DNA of 64,000 nucleotides. Origin: Dehalococcoidia bacterium. GTDB lineage: Bacteria; Chloroflexota; Dehalococcoidia; Tepidiformales; Tepidiformaceae. The stretch lies in assembly GCA_020847985.1 (NCBI GenBank), contig JADLBC010000008.1, forward strand, positions 62,001 through 126,000, given 5' to 3'. The notes beneath the pieces were generated by a model. It saw only the letters and a program-made list of their open reading frames with translations. It ran no database searches and was not told the origin of the DNA. Below, piece after piece: positions 25,705-33,427 of this stretch. The first letter of the stretch is position 1. Each line of letters starts with the position of its first letter. The translations under genes were made by a program, and so were the position numbers.

Positions 25705-26865
25705 ATGCCACTGCCCGTCGCCAGCAAGCCCGAGGATGTCGGCATCGATAGCGAGAAGCTCGAGGCCGTTTTCGCCCGCGCCCAACGCGATGTCGACGAC
25801 GGCACCCTCCAGGGCTGCCAGGTCGCGGTCGCCCGGGGCGGCGTCCTCGCAGGCTTCCGCTGCTTCGGCAAGGCCGCCATCAAGGGCGAACTTCAGCCCG
25901 TCACCGAGGACACGCTCTACAGCATCTTCTCCTCGACCAAGGCCATCGTCGCCGCCGCCGTCTGGACGCTCTTCGAAGATGGCCTCCTCCGCCTCGATGA
26001 GAAGGTGGCCGAGATCATTCCGGAGTTTGGCACCAACGGGAAGGAAGTCATCACGGTCGAGCAGACCATGCTCCACATCGGCGGCTTCCCCATGGCCCCC
26101 TTCCGCCCGGACGACTGGCAGGACCGCGAGACTCGCCTTGCCCGCTTCGCGAAGTGGCGCCTCAACTTCGAACCCGGTTCCCAGTTCATGTACCATGCCA
26201 CCACCGCGCACTGGGTCCTCGCCGAGATCATCGAACGGCGCACCGGCAAGGACTTCCGCGCCTTCATCCGCCAACGCATCCTCGACCCGATGGGCCTCGA
26301 CCAGCTCTACGTCGGCCTCCCCGAGAGCGAGGACGGGCGCGTCGCCGATGTCCTCCACATGACTCCGCCGGTCCCGCCTCCCGGCGGCTGGGGCGAAGTT
26401 ACCCCCGATGCCATCCTCAGCTTCAACATCCCGGCCGTCCGGCGCGTTGGCGTCCCCGGCGGCGGTGGCATCGCCCGCGCCGCCGACCTCGCGATGTTCT
26501 ACCAGCCGCTCATCAACGGCGGCCTCACGCACGATGGCCGCCGCATCATGAAAGCCGAGACCATCGACTTCGCCACCACCGTGCGCACCACCGCGCGCCA
26601 TGTCGACCAGATCCACAGCCTCCCGGTCAACCGCGCGCTCGCCGTCGTCGTCGCGGGCGGCGATGGCAACGCGCACCTCCGCGGCTTTGGCCACAACACC
26701 TCGGCCCGAGCGTTTGGCCACGGCGGCGCCGGCGGCCAGATCGGCTGGGGCGATCCTGAGTCCGGCATCTCGCTCGGCTACACCACCAATGGCTTCCTCG
26801 ACCTGGAGGCGTACGGCCGGCGCAATCTCGCGCTAAGCTCCCTCGCCGGCGCCTGCCGCATCTGA
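25705..26865 (+). CDS. Beta-lactamase-fold serine hydrolase (class C/EstB-like)
   Basis: This 386-residue protein has the SxxK nucleophile motif SSTK near residue 77, a Tyr-containing motif YHATTAHW, and FGHGGAGGQ as the third motif. These match the beta-lactamase-related esterase and D-aminopeptidase families. No signal peptide is visible, so it is more likely a cytoplasmic esterase than a resistance enzyme; the substrate is unknown. CAGGAGAG precedes the ATG, and TATCGT about 30 bases upstream could be the -10 element. Confidence 0.87.
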   Translation: MPLPVASKPEDVGIDSEKLEAVFARAQRDVDDGTLQGCQVAVARGGVLAGFRCFGKAAIKGELQPVTEDTLYSIFSSTKAIVAAAVWTLFEDGLLRLDEKVAEIIPEFGTNGKEVITVEQTMLHIGGFPMAPFRPDDWQDRETRLARFAKWRLNFEPGSQFMYHATTAHWVLAEIIERRTGKDFRAFIRQRILDPMGLDQLYVGLPESEDGRVADVLHMTPPVPPPGGWGEVTPDAILSFNIPAVRRVGVPGGGGIARAADLAMFYQPLINGGLTHDGRRIMKAETIDFATTVRTTARHVDQIHSLPVNRALAVVVAGGDGNAHLRGFGHNTSARAFGHGGAGGQIGWGDPESGISLGYTTNGFLDLEAYGRRNLALSSLAGACRI

Positions 26866-26876
26866 CCACGAGCACG

Positions 26877-26905
26877 AAAAAAGGAGGCCGCTTCAGGCGG
26901 CCTCC
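26877..26905 (-). terminator. Terminator of the minus-strand nuoB operon
   Basis: A 9-base stem (26883-26891 with 26897-26905) is followed, on the minus strand, by TTTTTT (26882-26877). The orientation of the T-run shows it serves the leftward operon. Confidence 0.85.
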
Positions 26906-26954
26906 CTCACGTTTCGCCATCCCCGGGCCGTCCCCGGCGCATGGCTGTTCCCGA

Positions 26955-27167
26955 TTAGACGAGCACTCCGTTCGCCGTGAGCAGTTCCTTGAGCTGAGCC
27001 AGCGACTGGATGGGGTGCCCGCGCAGCGTGTCCAGCGCGTCGATCACGTCATCGCTCGCGTCCACCTGGTACGCCCGCTCGATCAGGTCGCCCCGCTCGG
27101 GCATTTCGCCCGCATCGAAGAACGGCGTCGCGAGCGCCTCCACGTCTTCCCACTTTGCCTTGGCCAT
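26955..27167 (-). CDS. Small conserved protein, DUF2795-like
   Basis: This acidic protein of 70 residues begins MAKAKWEDVEALATPFF and ends with DVIDALDTLRGHPIQSLAQLKELL, which resembles the C-terminal helices of DUF2795 proteins. No catalytic motif is visible and the function is unknown. AGGAGG precedes the ATG, so I reject the longer upstream frame. It is the last gene of a leftward group with nuoB and a zinc-ribbon gene. Confidence 0.75.
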   Translation of the reverse strand: MAKAKWEDVEALATPFFDAGEMPERGDLIERAYQVDASDDVIDALDTLRGHPIQSLAQLKELLTANGVLV

Positions 27168-27231
27168 GCGTTGCCTCCTGCGGGCGCCCGCGGGCGCCGT
27201 CAATGTTCCAGCGATTCTGAGCCCTCGCCGC

Positions 27232-27891
27232 TTAGCGGGGAAACGCCGGCCCCTGGAACGGCTTGCCGTAGTCGATGTACGGAGGCCACAGCGTCTCCAG
27301 CTCCTTGCGGATGGGGTCCCCGTCCGGAAGGTAGCGATGGAACTGCGGTTCCACATCGCGCCGCTGCCACTGCTTCCCGATCGTGTCCTGCTTGATCTTG
27401 TCCTGCAGCAGCATCAGCCCCGTCAGCAGCGATTCCGGCCGCGGCGGGCAGCCCGGCACATACACATCCACCGGCAGCAGCGTGTTCACGCCCGGCGTCA
27501 CGCTATAGGCATAGGCGAACGGCCCGCCCATGATCGCGCAGCCGCCCATCGCGATCGCCCACTTCGGCTCCGGCATCTGCAGCCACACGCGGCGCACCGC
27601 CGGTGCCATCTTCCACGTCACCGTCCCCGGCACAATCAGCAGGTCCGCCTGCCGCGGCGAAGCCCGGAAGATCTCCGCCCCGAAGCGCGCGATGTCGTAG
27701 CGCGGCATCGCCGTCGCGATCATCTCCATCGCGCAGCACGCCAGCCCGAACATCGCCGGCCACAGCGACGAACGCCGCGCCCAGTTCAACACCTGGTCCA
27801 CGCTCGAAATCAGGACGTTCTGCTGCAGCTCCTCCTCGACATCCGTGTCGAGTCGCAGCGGGATTGGCTGGTAGATCTTGTTGGCCTGCAT
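27232..27891 (-). CDS. nuoB: NADH-quinone oxidoreductase subunit B
   Basis: NuoB holds cluster N2, which donates electrons to quinone at the complex I Q-site. The 219-residue protein has the adjacent Cys pair C52-C53 (GLACCAMEM), C118 (MGGCAIMGG) and C148 (PGCPPRPE), plus PRYDIARFG, all diagnostic. The C-terminal extension after residue 165 is longer than usual. TAGACT lies 9 bases before the ATG on the minus strand, giving a very short leader. Subunits A, C and D are not adjacent, which is unusual because nuoABCD normally cluster. Confidence 0.95.
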   Translation of the reverse strand: MQANKIYQPIPLRLDTDVEEELQQNVLISSVDQVLNWARRSSLWPAMFGLACCAMEMIATAMPRYDIARFGAEIFRASPRQADLLIVPGTVTWKMAPAVRRVWLQMPEPKWAIAMGGCAIMGGPFAYAYSVTPGVNTLLPVDVYVPGCPPRPESLLTGLMLLQDKIKQDTIGKQWQRRDVEPQFHRYLPDGDPIRKELETLWPPYIDYGKPFQGPAFPR

Positions 27892-27949
27892 TGCTCGTGC
27901 AGTCTATCACAGGCCCGCGCGCCGCTCGCACCGCGCCGCGGGCCTCGCC

Positions 27950-28159
27950 CTACCGCGCCCGGTTGCCCACGTGGTACTGGCCGTCGTTTATCGGCTCCTC
28001 GATGTAGAGCTCGCCGTTGCGGATCTTGATGTTGTAGCCGCAATCAGGGTTCGTGCACACCCAGGCCTTGAAATGGATCGGCGCGCCCTGGCTCCCAAAA
28101 TCCGAAAACGGCACAAGGTCGCCATCGTCGCACTTGCGACATTTTGGAAACTGAAACAT
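27950..28159 (-). CDS. Small zinc-ribbon-like protein
   Basis: A 69-residue protein with two CxxC-type knuckles, PKCRKCDDG and VCTNPDCGYN, separated by about 27 residues, and an acidic C-terminal part. This fits a rubredoxin-like or zinc-ribbon fold of unknown role. A TACTAT hexamer and a GGGG-rich ribosome site lie upstream. It precedes nuoB by 58 bases in the same direction and might be a factor linked to complex I, but that is only positional. Confidence 0.7.
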   Translation of the reverse strand: MFQFPKCRKCDDGDLVPFSDFGSQGAPIHFKAWVCTNPDCGYNIKIRNGELYIEEPINDGQYHVGNRAR

Positions 28160-28261
28160 CCCCTCACACCCCTCGTATCTGGCGCGGGATAGTAACAGCC
28201 AGAATCAGGCCCGGCAATGGATTTCCCCTTCGCCCCCAATGCACCCACACCCTTCGCCGCG

Positions 28262-28267
28262 TAGGAT
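28262..28267 (+). promoter_or_regulatory. -10 element for the MBL hydrolase, leaderless arrangement
   Basis: TAGGAT ends 7 bases before the ATG at 28275. No ribosome site is present. Confidence 0.45.
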
Positions 28268-28274
28268 GCGCCCC

Positions 28275-29249
28275 ATGCAGGTCTCCCCTTCCGTCCGCGC
28301 CGTCCAGGTCCCCGACGCCAACCCCATGCACCCCGACTTCACCACCATCTACCTGGTGGGCAAAGGACAGACCCTCAGCATCGATAGCGGCGAGACCATG
28401 GACCGCTACCGCTGGATGCTCAAGGGCTACCTCGCCGCCGTCGAAAAGACCGAGATCGCCCTCGCCGGCATCACCCATCACCACGGCGACCACTCCGGCA
28501 ACCTCAAGTGGGTCCGCGAAGAGCTCCACGCCGAGATCGTCACCGCGAAAGACGCCGTCCCCCTCCTTAAGGGCCGCCTTCCACGCACCGGCGTCCGCAC
28601 CTTCGCCCCCGATACCGTCATCGACCTCGATGGCGGCATCAACGTCCGCGTCATCAAGACCCCCGGCCACAGCACCGACTCCATCTGCTACTACATCGAA
28701 AACGAAGGCGTCCTCTTCTCCGGCGATACCCTCCTCGGCTCCAGCACCACCACCGTCGGCGACCTGGGGGCCTACCGCCGCAGCCTCAAGACCCTCCTCG
28801 AACTGCCTAACCTCAAGGTCATCTGCCCCGGCCACGGACCCCTCGTCCACGACCCCCGCGAACGCCTCCAGCAGTACGTCCGGCACCGCGACATGCGCGA
28901 ACAGCAGATCCTCGGCGTGCTTAAAGGCGGCGGCGCCTTCTCCAGCTGGGACATCATGCTCCAGCTCTACCCCGATATTGATAAGCGCCTGCGCCGCGCA
29001 GCCGATAACAACGTCCGCTCCCACCTTCGCCAGCTTGAGGACGAAGGCCGCCTGAAGGTGTACGCCGGCAAGCCCCGTCGCCCGAGCGCGGCCAAACAGG
29101 CCCGCCAGGAAGAGCACGTCCGCATGCGCGCCCAGGTCATCAAGCAGGCGAAGAAGTACGAGGACGAACAGCGCCGCGCCGAGATCCGCGCCCAGGAGAA
29201 CCCGCCCGGCGCCGAATGGATCGAACCTCCGCGCTACGAACTCTCGTGA
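28275..29249 (+). CDS. MBL-fold metallo-hydrolase (LACTB2-like)
   Basis: This is a 324-residue protein. The dizinc site motifs are HHHGDHSGN, the His in TPGHSTDS, FSGDTLLG and CPGHGP, in the order of the glyoxalase-II/LACTB2 group. A C-terminal winged-helix-like segment (about 200-260) is followed by a basic, Arg/Lys/Gln-rich helix, which suggests nucleic-acid contact as in LACTB2-type RNases. The ATG at 28275 is favoured by the TAGGAT element 7 bases upstream. It is divergent from the zinc-ribbon gene. Confidence 0.87.
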   Translation: MQVSPSVRAVQVPDANPMHPDFTTIYLVGKGQTLSIDSGETMDRYRWMLKGYLAAVEKTEIALAGITHHHGDHSGNLKWVREELHAEIVTAKDAVPLLKGRLPRTGVRTFAPDTVIDLDGGINVRVIKTPGHSTDSICYYIENEGVLFSGDTLLGSSTTTVGDLGAYRRSLKTLLELPNLKVICPGHGPLVHDPRERLQQYVRHRDMREQQILGVLKGGGAFSSWDIMLQLYPDIDKRLRRAADNNVRSHLRQLEDEGRLKVYAGKPRRPSAAKQARQEEHVRMRAQVIKQAKKYEDEQRRAEIRAQENPPGAEWIEPPRYELS

Positions 29250-29307
29250 GGTGATCAACGCCCGGCGGCACGGCGTACTACCGGTATCACGTCACCGGAG
29301 CCGCCCC

Positions 29308-29745
29308 ATGCCCGCGATCGCTTCCCCCGCAGCCCGCAACCTTGAGGCCGTCCAGGCTATCTACGGAGCCTTCGCCACCGGCGATGTCCCCGCGATCCTC
29401 GCCCGCCTCCACCCCGCCGTCGCCTGGGAGCAATGGGAGGCGCGTTCGCCGCAGGCCGCCGCCGTACCGTGGCTCGCCCCCCGTTCCGGGGTTGAAGGCG
29501 CCGCCGCCTTCTTCACCCTCCTCGGCGAGGCCCTCGAGATGCACGCGCTCACCGTTCTCGATATCACCGTCAGCGACCGCCAGGCTGCCGCCGAAGTCGT
29601 CCTCGACTCCACCGTGCGTGCCACCGGCAAGCGCGTCCTCGACGAAGAGATGCACCTCTGGACCTTCGATGATGCCGGCCGCGTCACTCGCTTCCGCCAT
29701 TACGCCGATACCGCCAGGCACATCGAAGCCGCCGCGACCGCGTGA
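29308..29745 (+). CDS. SnoaL/NTF2-like protein
   Basis: This is a 145-residue cone-fold protein: NLEAVQAIYGAFATGDVPAIL, then WEQWE, and a C-terminal MHLWTFDDAGRVTRFRHYADT. The family includes cyclases, isomerases and proteins with no known reaction; no specific catalytic set can be read here. The start is the ATG at 29308, which begins the first helix. It is 58 bases after the MBL gene and may be co-transcribed. Confidence 0.8.
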   Translation: MPAIASPAARNLEAVQAIYGAFATGDVPAILARLHPAVAWEQWEARSPQAAAVPWLAPRSGVEGAAAFFTLLGEALEMHALTVLDITVSDRQAAAEVVLDSTVRATGKRVLDEEMHLWTFDDAGRVTRFRHYADTARHIEAAATA

Positions 29746-29748
29746 CCC

Positions 29749-30477
29749 TCAGCGAGGGGGCGGGGCGTCCCCACGGCGTCCCGCCTCCGCTACCGCCCAT
29801 GCGAAAAGCCGCCGTGCCTCCCCGCGCGCCGTCAGTTCCTCCGGGTGCCATTGCACTCCAAGCACCGGACGCCCGGGCATCTCGCACGCCTCGATTACCC
29901 CATCGAGCGCGTGCCCGCTGACCACCAGCCCTTCGCCCATGCGTCCCAGCGCCTGGTGGTGCATCGAATTCACCGCGAACGCCGCCGTCCCGCACACCTC
30001 CGCCGCCAGCGACCCCACCGTCAGCCGTACATCATGCGTCACCGCGTCGCGCGCCTCCTCCTGCTGATGGTTCGAACCCGCGAACCACTCCGGCACGTGC
30101 TGGATGAGCGAACCCCCCAGCGCCACGTTCAGCAGCTGCATTCCCCGGCAGATGGCCAGCACCGGCAGCCCCCGGGCGAGCGCGCCGCGCACCGCCGCCA
30201 GCTCCAGCGCATCCCGTTCGGCCGAAACCCCCGCGACTGTCGCATGCGGCGCCTCGCCATACCGTGCGGGATCGATGTCCCCTCCCCCCGTCAGCACCAG
30301 CCCGGCGATGCCTTCCAGCCACCCTTCTATGACCGCCGTCCCCGCCCCCGGCGCGAGCAAGACCGGCAGCCCGCCCGCCTCCGCCACCGCGCGGACATAC
30401 GCCGCGTTCACCTGCACCCGCGCCGGCCTCCCACCATCGCCGGCCGCGAACGCCATCGTCACCCCAATCGGAACCAT
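29749..30477 (-). CDS. Peptidase C26 / gamma-glutamyl-gamma-aminobutyrate hydrolase-like amidotransferase
   Basis: This is a class-I glutamine amidotransferase fold of about 242 residues: LVLTGGGDIDPARYG, the nucleophile Cys in LAICRGMQLLNVALGG, and the catalytic His-Glu in QWHPEE. This is the PuuD family, which hydrolyses gamma-glutamyl amides in polyamine breakdown; no other puu genes are adjacent. I prefer the ATG at 30477 (MVPIGVTM): TAGGAT (30490-30485) lies 7 bases upstream and overlaps the other candidate ATG at 30486. Confidence 0.85.
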   Translation of the reverse strand: MVPIGVTMAFAAGDGGRPARVQVNAAYVRAVAEAGGLPVLLAPGAGTAVIEGWLEGIAGLVLTGGGDIDPARYGEAPHATVAGVSAERDALELAAVRGALARGLPVLAICRGMQLLNVALGGSLIQHVPEWFAGSNHQQEEARDAVTHDVRLTVGSLAAEVCGTAAFAVNSMHHQALGRMGEGLVVSGHALDGVIEACEMPGRPVLGVQWHPEELTARGEARRLFAWAVAEAGRRGDAPPPR

Positions 30478-30484
30478 CACCCCC

Positions 30485-30490
30485 ATCCTA
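30485..30490 (-). promoter_or_regulatory. -10 element for the C26 peptidase, leaderless arrangement
   Basis: TAGGAT on the minus strand is 7 bases before the ATG at 30477. It directly abuts the heptamer repeat array. Confidence 0.45.
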
Positions 30491-30491
30491 G

Positions 30492-30605
30492 CGAGGTTCG
30501 AGGCGCGAGGCTCAAGGCACGAGGAAGGGGCAACCCCCACCACGACCAATCGTCGCGCGGGGCTGCCCCTGGGAACTGACAACCGGGAACCGGGAACTTG
30601 GAACC
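30492..30605. repeat. Two heptamer arrays flanking an inverted-repeat core
   Basis: Left array: five 7-base units of type CGAGGNN (30492-30526: CGAGGTT, CGAGGCG, CGAGGCT, CAAGGCA, CGAGGAA). Right array: five units of type GGGAACY (30571-30605: GGGAACT, GACAACC, GGGAACC, GGGAACT, TGGAACC). Between them AGGGGCA and TGCCCCT form an inverted repeat. On the minus strand the right array begins within the stop codon of the CDGSH gene. It resembles the short tandem heptanucleotide repeats known from cyanobacteria, but with different units. Confidence 0.8.
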
Positions 30606-30805
30606 TACTCGACCCTCGGCGCACTCTCCCAGCCACACCCGCGGTGGGTCGCGTCGCAGAACGGCTTCTTCGCCGATTGGCCGCAGCGGCAGAGGAAGGT
30701 GGTTTCCTTCACTTCCCAGCGCTTCCCCTCGCCGTCTTCCACGATTGCCCCGCCCTTCACCATGAGCGGCCCGTTGTCACGCACCGAGATCACTACTTCT
30801 GACAT
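30605..30805 (-). CDS. CDGSH iron-sulfur domain protein
   Basis: A 66-residue protein with the mitoNEET-type [2Fe-2S] motif Cys39-x-Cys41, Cys50 and His54 in CRCGQSAKKPFCDATH. The usual CDGxH Gly is Ala here. The N-terminal strand region (VISVRDNGPLMVKGGA) is typical of stand-alone bacterial CDGSH proteins, which probably transfer electrons or clusters. I chose the ATG at 30805, after a G-rich ribosome site, because the cluster domain begins there. Confidence 0.9.
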   Translation of the reverse strand: MSEVVISVRDNGPLMVKGGAIVEDGEGKRWEVKETTFLCRCGQSAKKPFCDATHRGCGWESAPRVE

Positions 30806-31183
30806 ATCAGAACCCCCAAACGATTGGTAAGCCGGGATAATACGCCCACCTTTGCTCGCGCGCGAGCCACGCCTTCCAGGGCGCGCAACGCCATCGCAGG
30901 TGCCGGCGCTGGCCAAAAAGGCGCCGTGCCGTACAAATGTCTGTCCACGGTCAGCGGCCCCGCAATTCGCCCGGACGGCTCACGAGGGCCAGTTCGAATG
31001 TAAAATCGTGACGAAAGCTTCATCTTAATAAAGCGCGCCATTATGACTCGTCACGAATCTGCGCCGGTGACGCCGCGGCATGGTATGTAACCGGAGAACG
31101 TCCGTTTCGCGTCACCTCCTGACGCGGTTGAGGGTACAAGGTCCGAAAGGCTCTATTTGTCCCACACTGTCGGTATTGACACC

Positions 31184-31211
31184 GTTCAGACACCTTTGGC
31201 ACTGTCTGGAC
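31184..31211. promoter_or_regulatory. Imperfect palindrome, possible operator
   Basis: GTTCAGACA (31184-31192) and TGTCTGGAC (31203-31211) are inverted with one mismatch and a 10-base centre. They sit just after a TTGACA-like -35 hexamer. Confidence 0.35.
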
Positions 31212-31278
31212 ACGTCAGGGATTACCCTCGCAACAGGCGAACAAAGCCAGGACGGATACTTAGGGAAACTTCGTAACG

Positions 31279-31357
31279 AAAAAGGGCTCCGGCGGCTGGA
31301 ACCGCACGGAGCCCAGGCGCAAGGGGATTTGCGGCTCTCCTTGCGGTTCGGATTCTA
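31279..31357 (-). ncRNA. Candidate minus-strand small RNA with intrinsic terminator
   Basis: On the minus strand, a TAGAAT -10-like hexamer (31357-31352) is followed 7 bases later by a CGCAAGG...CCTTGCG hairpin (31345-31318) and then a GGGCTCCG/CGGAGCCC stem (31314-31284) ending in TTTTT (31283-31279). No protein gene on that strand would use this terminator. The predicted transcript is about 67 bases. The -35 region is weak. Confidence 0.4.
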
Positions 31358-31543
31358 GCACTTGCTTGAATCTGGATCGCGAGTATTCCGTATCTTTCAA
31401 GACACGGATTTTTCTCCCTTGCGGCCCGGGAAAGGAGCGAACCAGGGCCAAGAACGCAGCCCCCGGAACCTCGATTGACTTCCGACACGGCCCCGGCGCC
31501 CTTCGCGCCCCGGCCACTGCGTCCCTGTTTGGGAGAGAGATCC

Positions 31544-32488
31544 ATGCGCAAATCATCTCGCCACATCGGCGTGCTGATGGTGCTTTCCACGCTCGCCCTC
31601 GGCCTTATCGGCGCTGCCTACGCGCTCTGGTACGAGGACCTGCAGCTGACAGCCAACGTCAGCACCGGCACCTTCAACGTCGATATGTCCATGCACGACC
31701 CCGTCACGCACGCCAACGGCACCAACGGTGTCCCGGTCGTCGGCAAGCCTCCCACCGGCTTGGGCACTCTCACCTCCGGCGCGGCCACCTACCTTGAGCA
31801 GGGTGACCCGGACCGCCACTTCACGGACGGCGCCCAGGGCTACGGCAACTTCACCAACGCCAACTTCGGTGCCAAGCCGCAGACGGTCTGCAATGGGGAG
31901 CTTTCAAGCCAACCGATCGGCGCCGCGAACGACGTGGGCGATACCAACGTCCTCACACTGAACCTCGGCGGCCTCTACCCGTATGCCGGCTGCGAGTTCG
32001 AGATCGACATCACGAATAAGGGCACGGTGCCGATGCACTTCGCCGTCACGAGCCTGCAGATGTTCAAGTGCATCGGCCCCGGCACCGGCTGCTCACTCTC
32101 GCCAACGGGCGGTGCTGTGCCGTGGTCTACGGGCCTCGACCCGAACATGCCCGGTCCGCAGCTCGCCGCGTGCGCCGCATGGCTTGGCAACACCTTCGGC
32201 AGGGTGCTGGTAGGCGGCAATGAGCTGCACGGCTTCAACGGCGGCACCAGTCCCGGCTATTCCGGTAGCAACCAGGTCAACCTGGGCGTCACGTCGCCGC
32301 TGCCCAATAACCCCGCCATCGAAATCGGCGGCCTCTCCGCCACCCCGCTCCAACTCCACACGAACGAGTCCGTCGTGTGCCGCTTCAAGATCATCCTCGA
32401 TCAGAACGCGGGTGCCGAAGGCCAGAACTGGCAGTTCATTGCCAAATACCGTGCCTACCAGTGGAACGAAGCCCCCTTCGGCAACTAA
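31544..32488 (+). CDS. SipW-dependent-type secreted protein, TasA/CalY-like subunit 1
   Basis: This is a 314-residue secreted protein. The N-terminus is a SipW-type signal: basic MRKSSRHIG, hydrophobic core, then AAYALWYEDLQLTANVSTGT, matching the layout of TasA/CalY-family precursors in which cleavage occurs next to a strand-forming aromatic motif. The mature part has LGGLYPYAGCEFEIDITNKG and a C-terminal VCRFKIILDQ...YQWNEAPFG, both shared with the next genes. It is probably an extracellular filament or coat subunit. The ATG at 31544 follows GGGAGAGAG. A signal peptidase of the right type lies three genes downstream. Confidence 0.82.
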   Translation: MRKSSRHIGVLMVLSTLALGLIGAAYALWYEDLQLTANVSTGTFNVDMSMHDPVTHANGTNGVPVVGKPPTGLGTLTSGAATYLEQGDPDRHFTDGAQGYGNFTNANFGAKPQTVCNGELSSQPIGAANDVGDTNVLTLNLGGLYPYAGCEFEIDITNKGTVPMHFAVTSLQMFKCIGPGTGCSLSPTGGAVPWSTGLDPNMPGPQLAACAAWLGNTFGRVLVGGNELHGFNGGTSPGYSGSNQVNLGVTSPLPNNPAIEIGGLSATPLQLHTNESVVCRFKIILDQNAGAEGQNWQFIAKYRAYQWNEAPFGN

Positions 32489-32497
32489 CCACCCACC

Positions 32498-32521
32498 GGT
32501 GGAGCCGCGAACGGCTCCACC
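32498..32521 (+). other. Intercistronic stem-loop 1
   Basis: GGTGGAGCCG and CGGCTCCACC form a perfect 10-base stem with a CGAA loop between the first two subunit genes. There is no T-run, so partial termination or 3' protection of the upstream message is more likely than full termination. Confidence 0.65.
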
Positions 32522-32546
32522 ATCAACCTGAAAGGAATAACACCGC

Positions 32547-33341
32547 ATGACACGGGCATTCCGCCACACCGGTGTCCTCATGATGCTCGCCGTCGTCGCC
32601 CTCGGGCTCGTCGGCGCCGCCTATGCCCTCTGGTACGAAGACCTCACGCTCACCGCCAACGTCAGCACCGCCAAGCTCGATGCCGACGTCTCCTTCCACC
32701 CGTGGACGCCCGCTGGCGGCTTCTCCAGCACCTCCGGCAACGGCAACGGCCACCCCGTCGTCGCCCAGGTCGGTGCCAACGCCCCGACCGTGGCCAGCCT
32801 CCTCGGCTCGGACTACGCCGCCTTCGGCGAGTTCCCGAGCGGCAAGCCCGCCACCACCTGCGCGGGTGCCATCGGCACCTACGGCACGGGTGGCGGCGTC
32901 AACGCCAACGACACCGTGGATAACAACCAGCTCTCGCTGACCCTTGGCGGGCTCTACCCGTACGCCGGCTGTGAGTTCGAAATCGACCTCCACAACGACG
33001 GCGGCATCCCGTTCCACATCGCCCTCACCAGCGTCACCCTGCAGTCCTGCACCGATAACACGTACACGAGCTGCACGAACGTCCCGGCGGCCCCGTGGAG
33101 CATCGGCCTCGCGCCCGGCTCGAACGCCGCCTGCACGGCCTTCCTCGGAGCTATCGCCACGGCTGCGGTGAACACCCAGATCAACAGCGCGCCGAACACG
33201 CCGGTCCAGATCCACGACGGTCAGGACCTCGTCTGCCGCTTCAAGCTCATCCTGGACCAGGCGAACGTCGAGAACAGCTTCTTCAAGTTCTCCGCCGTGT
33301 ACCGCGCCTTCCAGTGGAACGAAGCGCCCTACGGCCCGTGA
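32547..33341 (+). CDS. SipW-dependent-type secreted protein, subunit 2
   Basis: This is a 264-residue paralogue of the preceding gene. The signal region MTRAFRHTGVLMML...GAAYALWYEDLTLTANVST is nearly identical in layout, and it shares LGGLYPYAGCEFEIDLHNDG and the C-terminal LVCRFKLILDQ...FQWNEAPYG. Gly/Ala/Thr/Asn richness and the absence of charged catalytic clusters fit a structural beta-rich protein. AAAGGA precedes the ATG. Paired Cys residues in the YPYAGC and VCRF motifs may form a disulfide. Confidence 0.82.
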   Translation: MTRAFRHTGVLMMLAVVALGLVGAAYALWYEDLTLTANVSTAKLDADVSFHPWTPAGGFSSTSGNGNGHPVVAQVGANAPTVASLLGSDYAAFGEFPSGKPATTCAGAIGTYGTGGGVNANDTVDNNQLSLTLGGLYPYAGCEFEIDLHNDGGIPFHIALTSVTLQSCTDNTYTSCTNVPAAPWSIGLAPGSNAACTAFLGAIATAAVNTQINSAPNTPVQIHDGQDLVCRFKLILDQANVENSFFKFSAVYRAFQWNEAPYGP

Positions 33342-33377
33342 TCGAACGCGCGTAAGCGCATTCGCCGCCGCCTGACC

Positions 33378-33405
33378 CCCCGCCGCCGGCGCCCCGGCGG
33401 CGGGG
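33378..33405 (+). other. Intercistronic stem-loop 2
   Basis: CCCCGCCGCCGG (33378-33389) pairs with CCGGCGGCGGGG (33394-33405), a 12-base GC-only stem between the second and third subunit genes. Confidence 0.65.
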
Positions 33406-33427
33406 CGAAACGAAAGGAAAGAGACCC

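Larger units (their letters stand above)
30806..31543 (+). other. Long AT-richer intergenic region before the surface operon
   Basis: 738 bases without a convincing gene, visibly less GC-rich than the rest. It holds an inverted pair TCGTGACGA (31006-31014) / TCGTCACGA (31048-31056), a second imperfect inverted repeat GTTCAGACA (31184-31192) / TGTCTGGAC (31203-31211) next to TTGACA (31176-31181), and a candidate minus-strand small RNA (31279-31357). It probably carries the control elements of the SipW-type operon. Confidence 0.6.

Noticed and set aside
31240..31320. Possible cyclic-di-GMP riboswitch (GGCGAACAAAGCC-like stretch)
   Set aside because: The conserved receptor and tetraloop elements cannot be matched, and the strong stem there is oriented as a minus-strand terminator.
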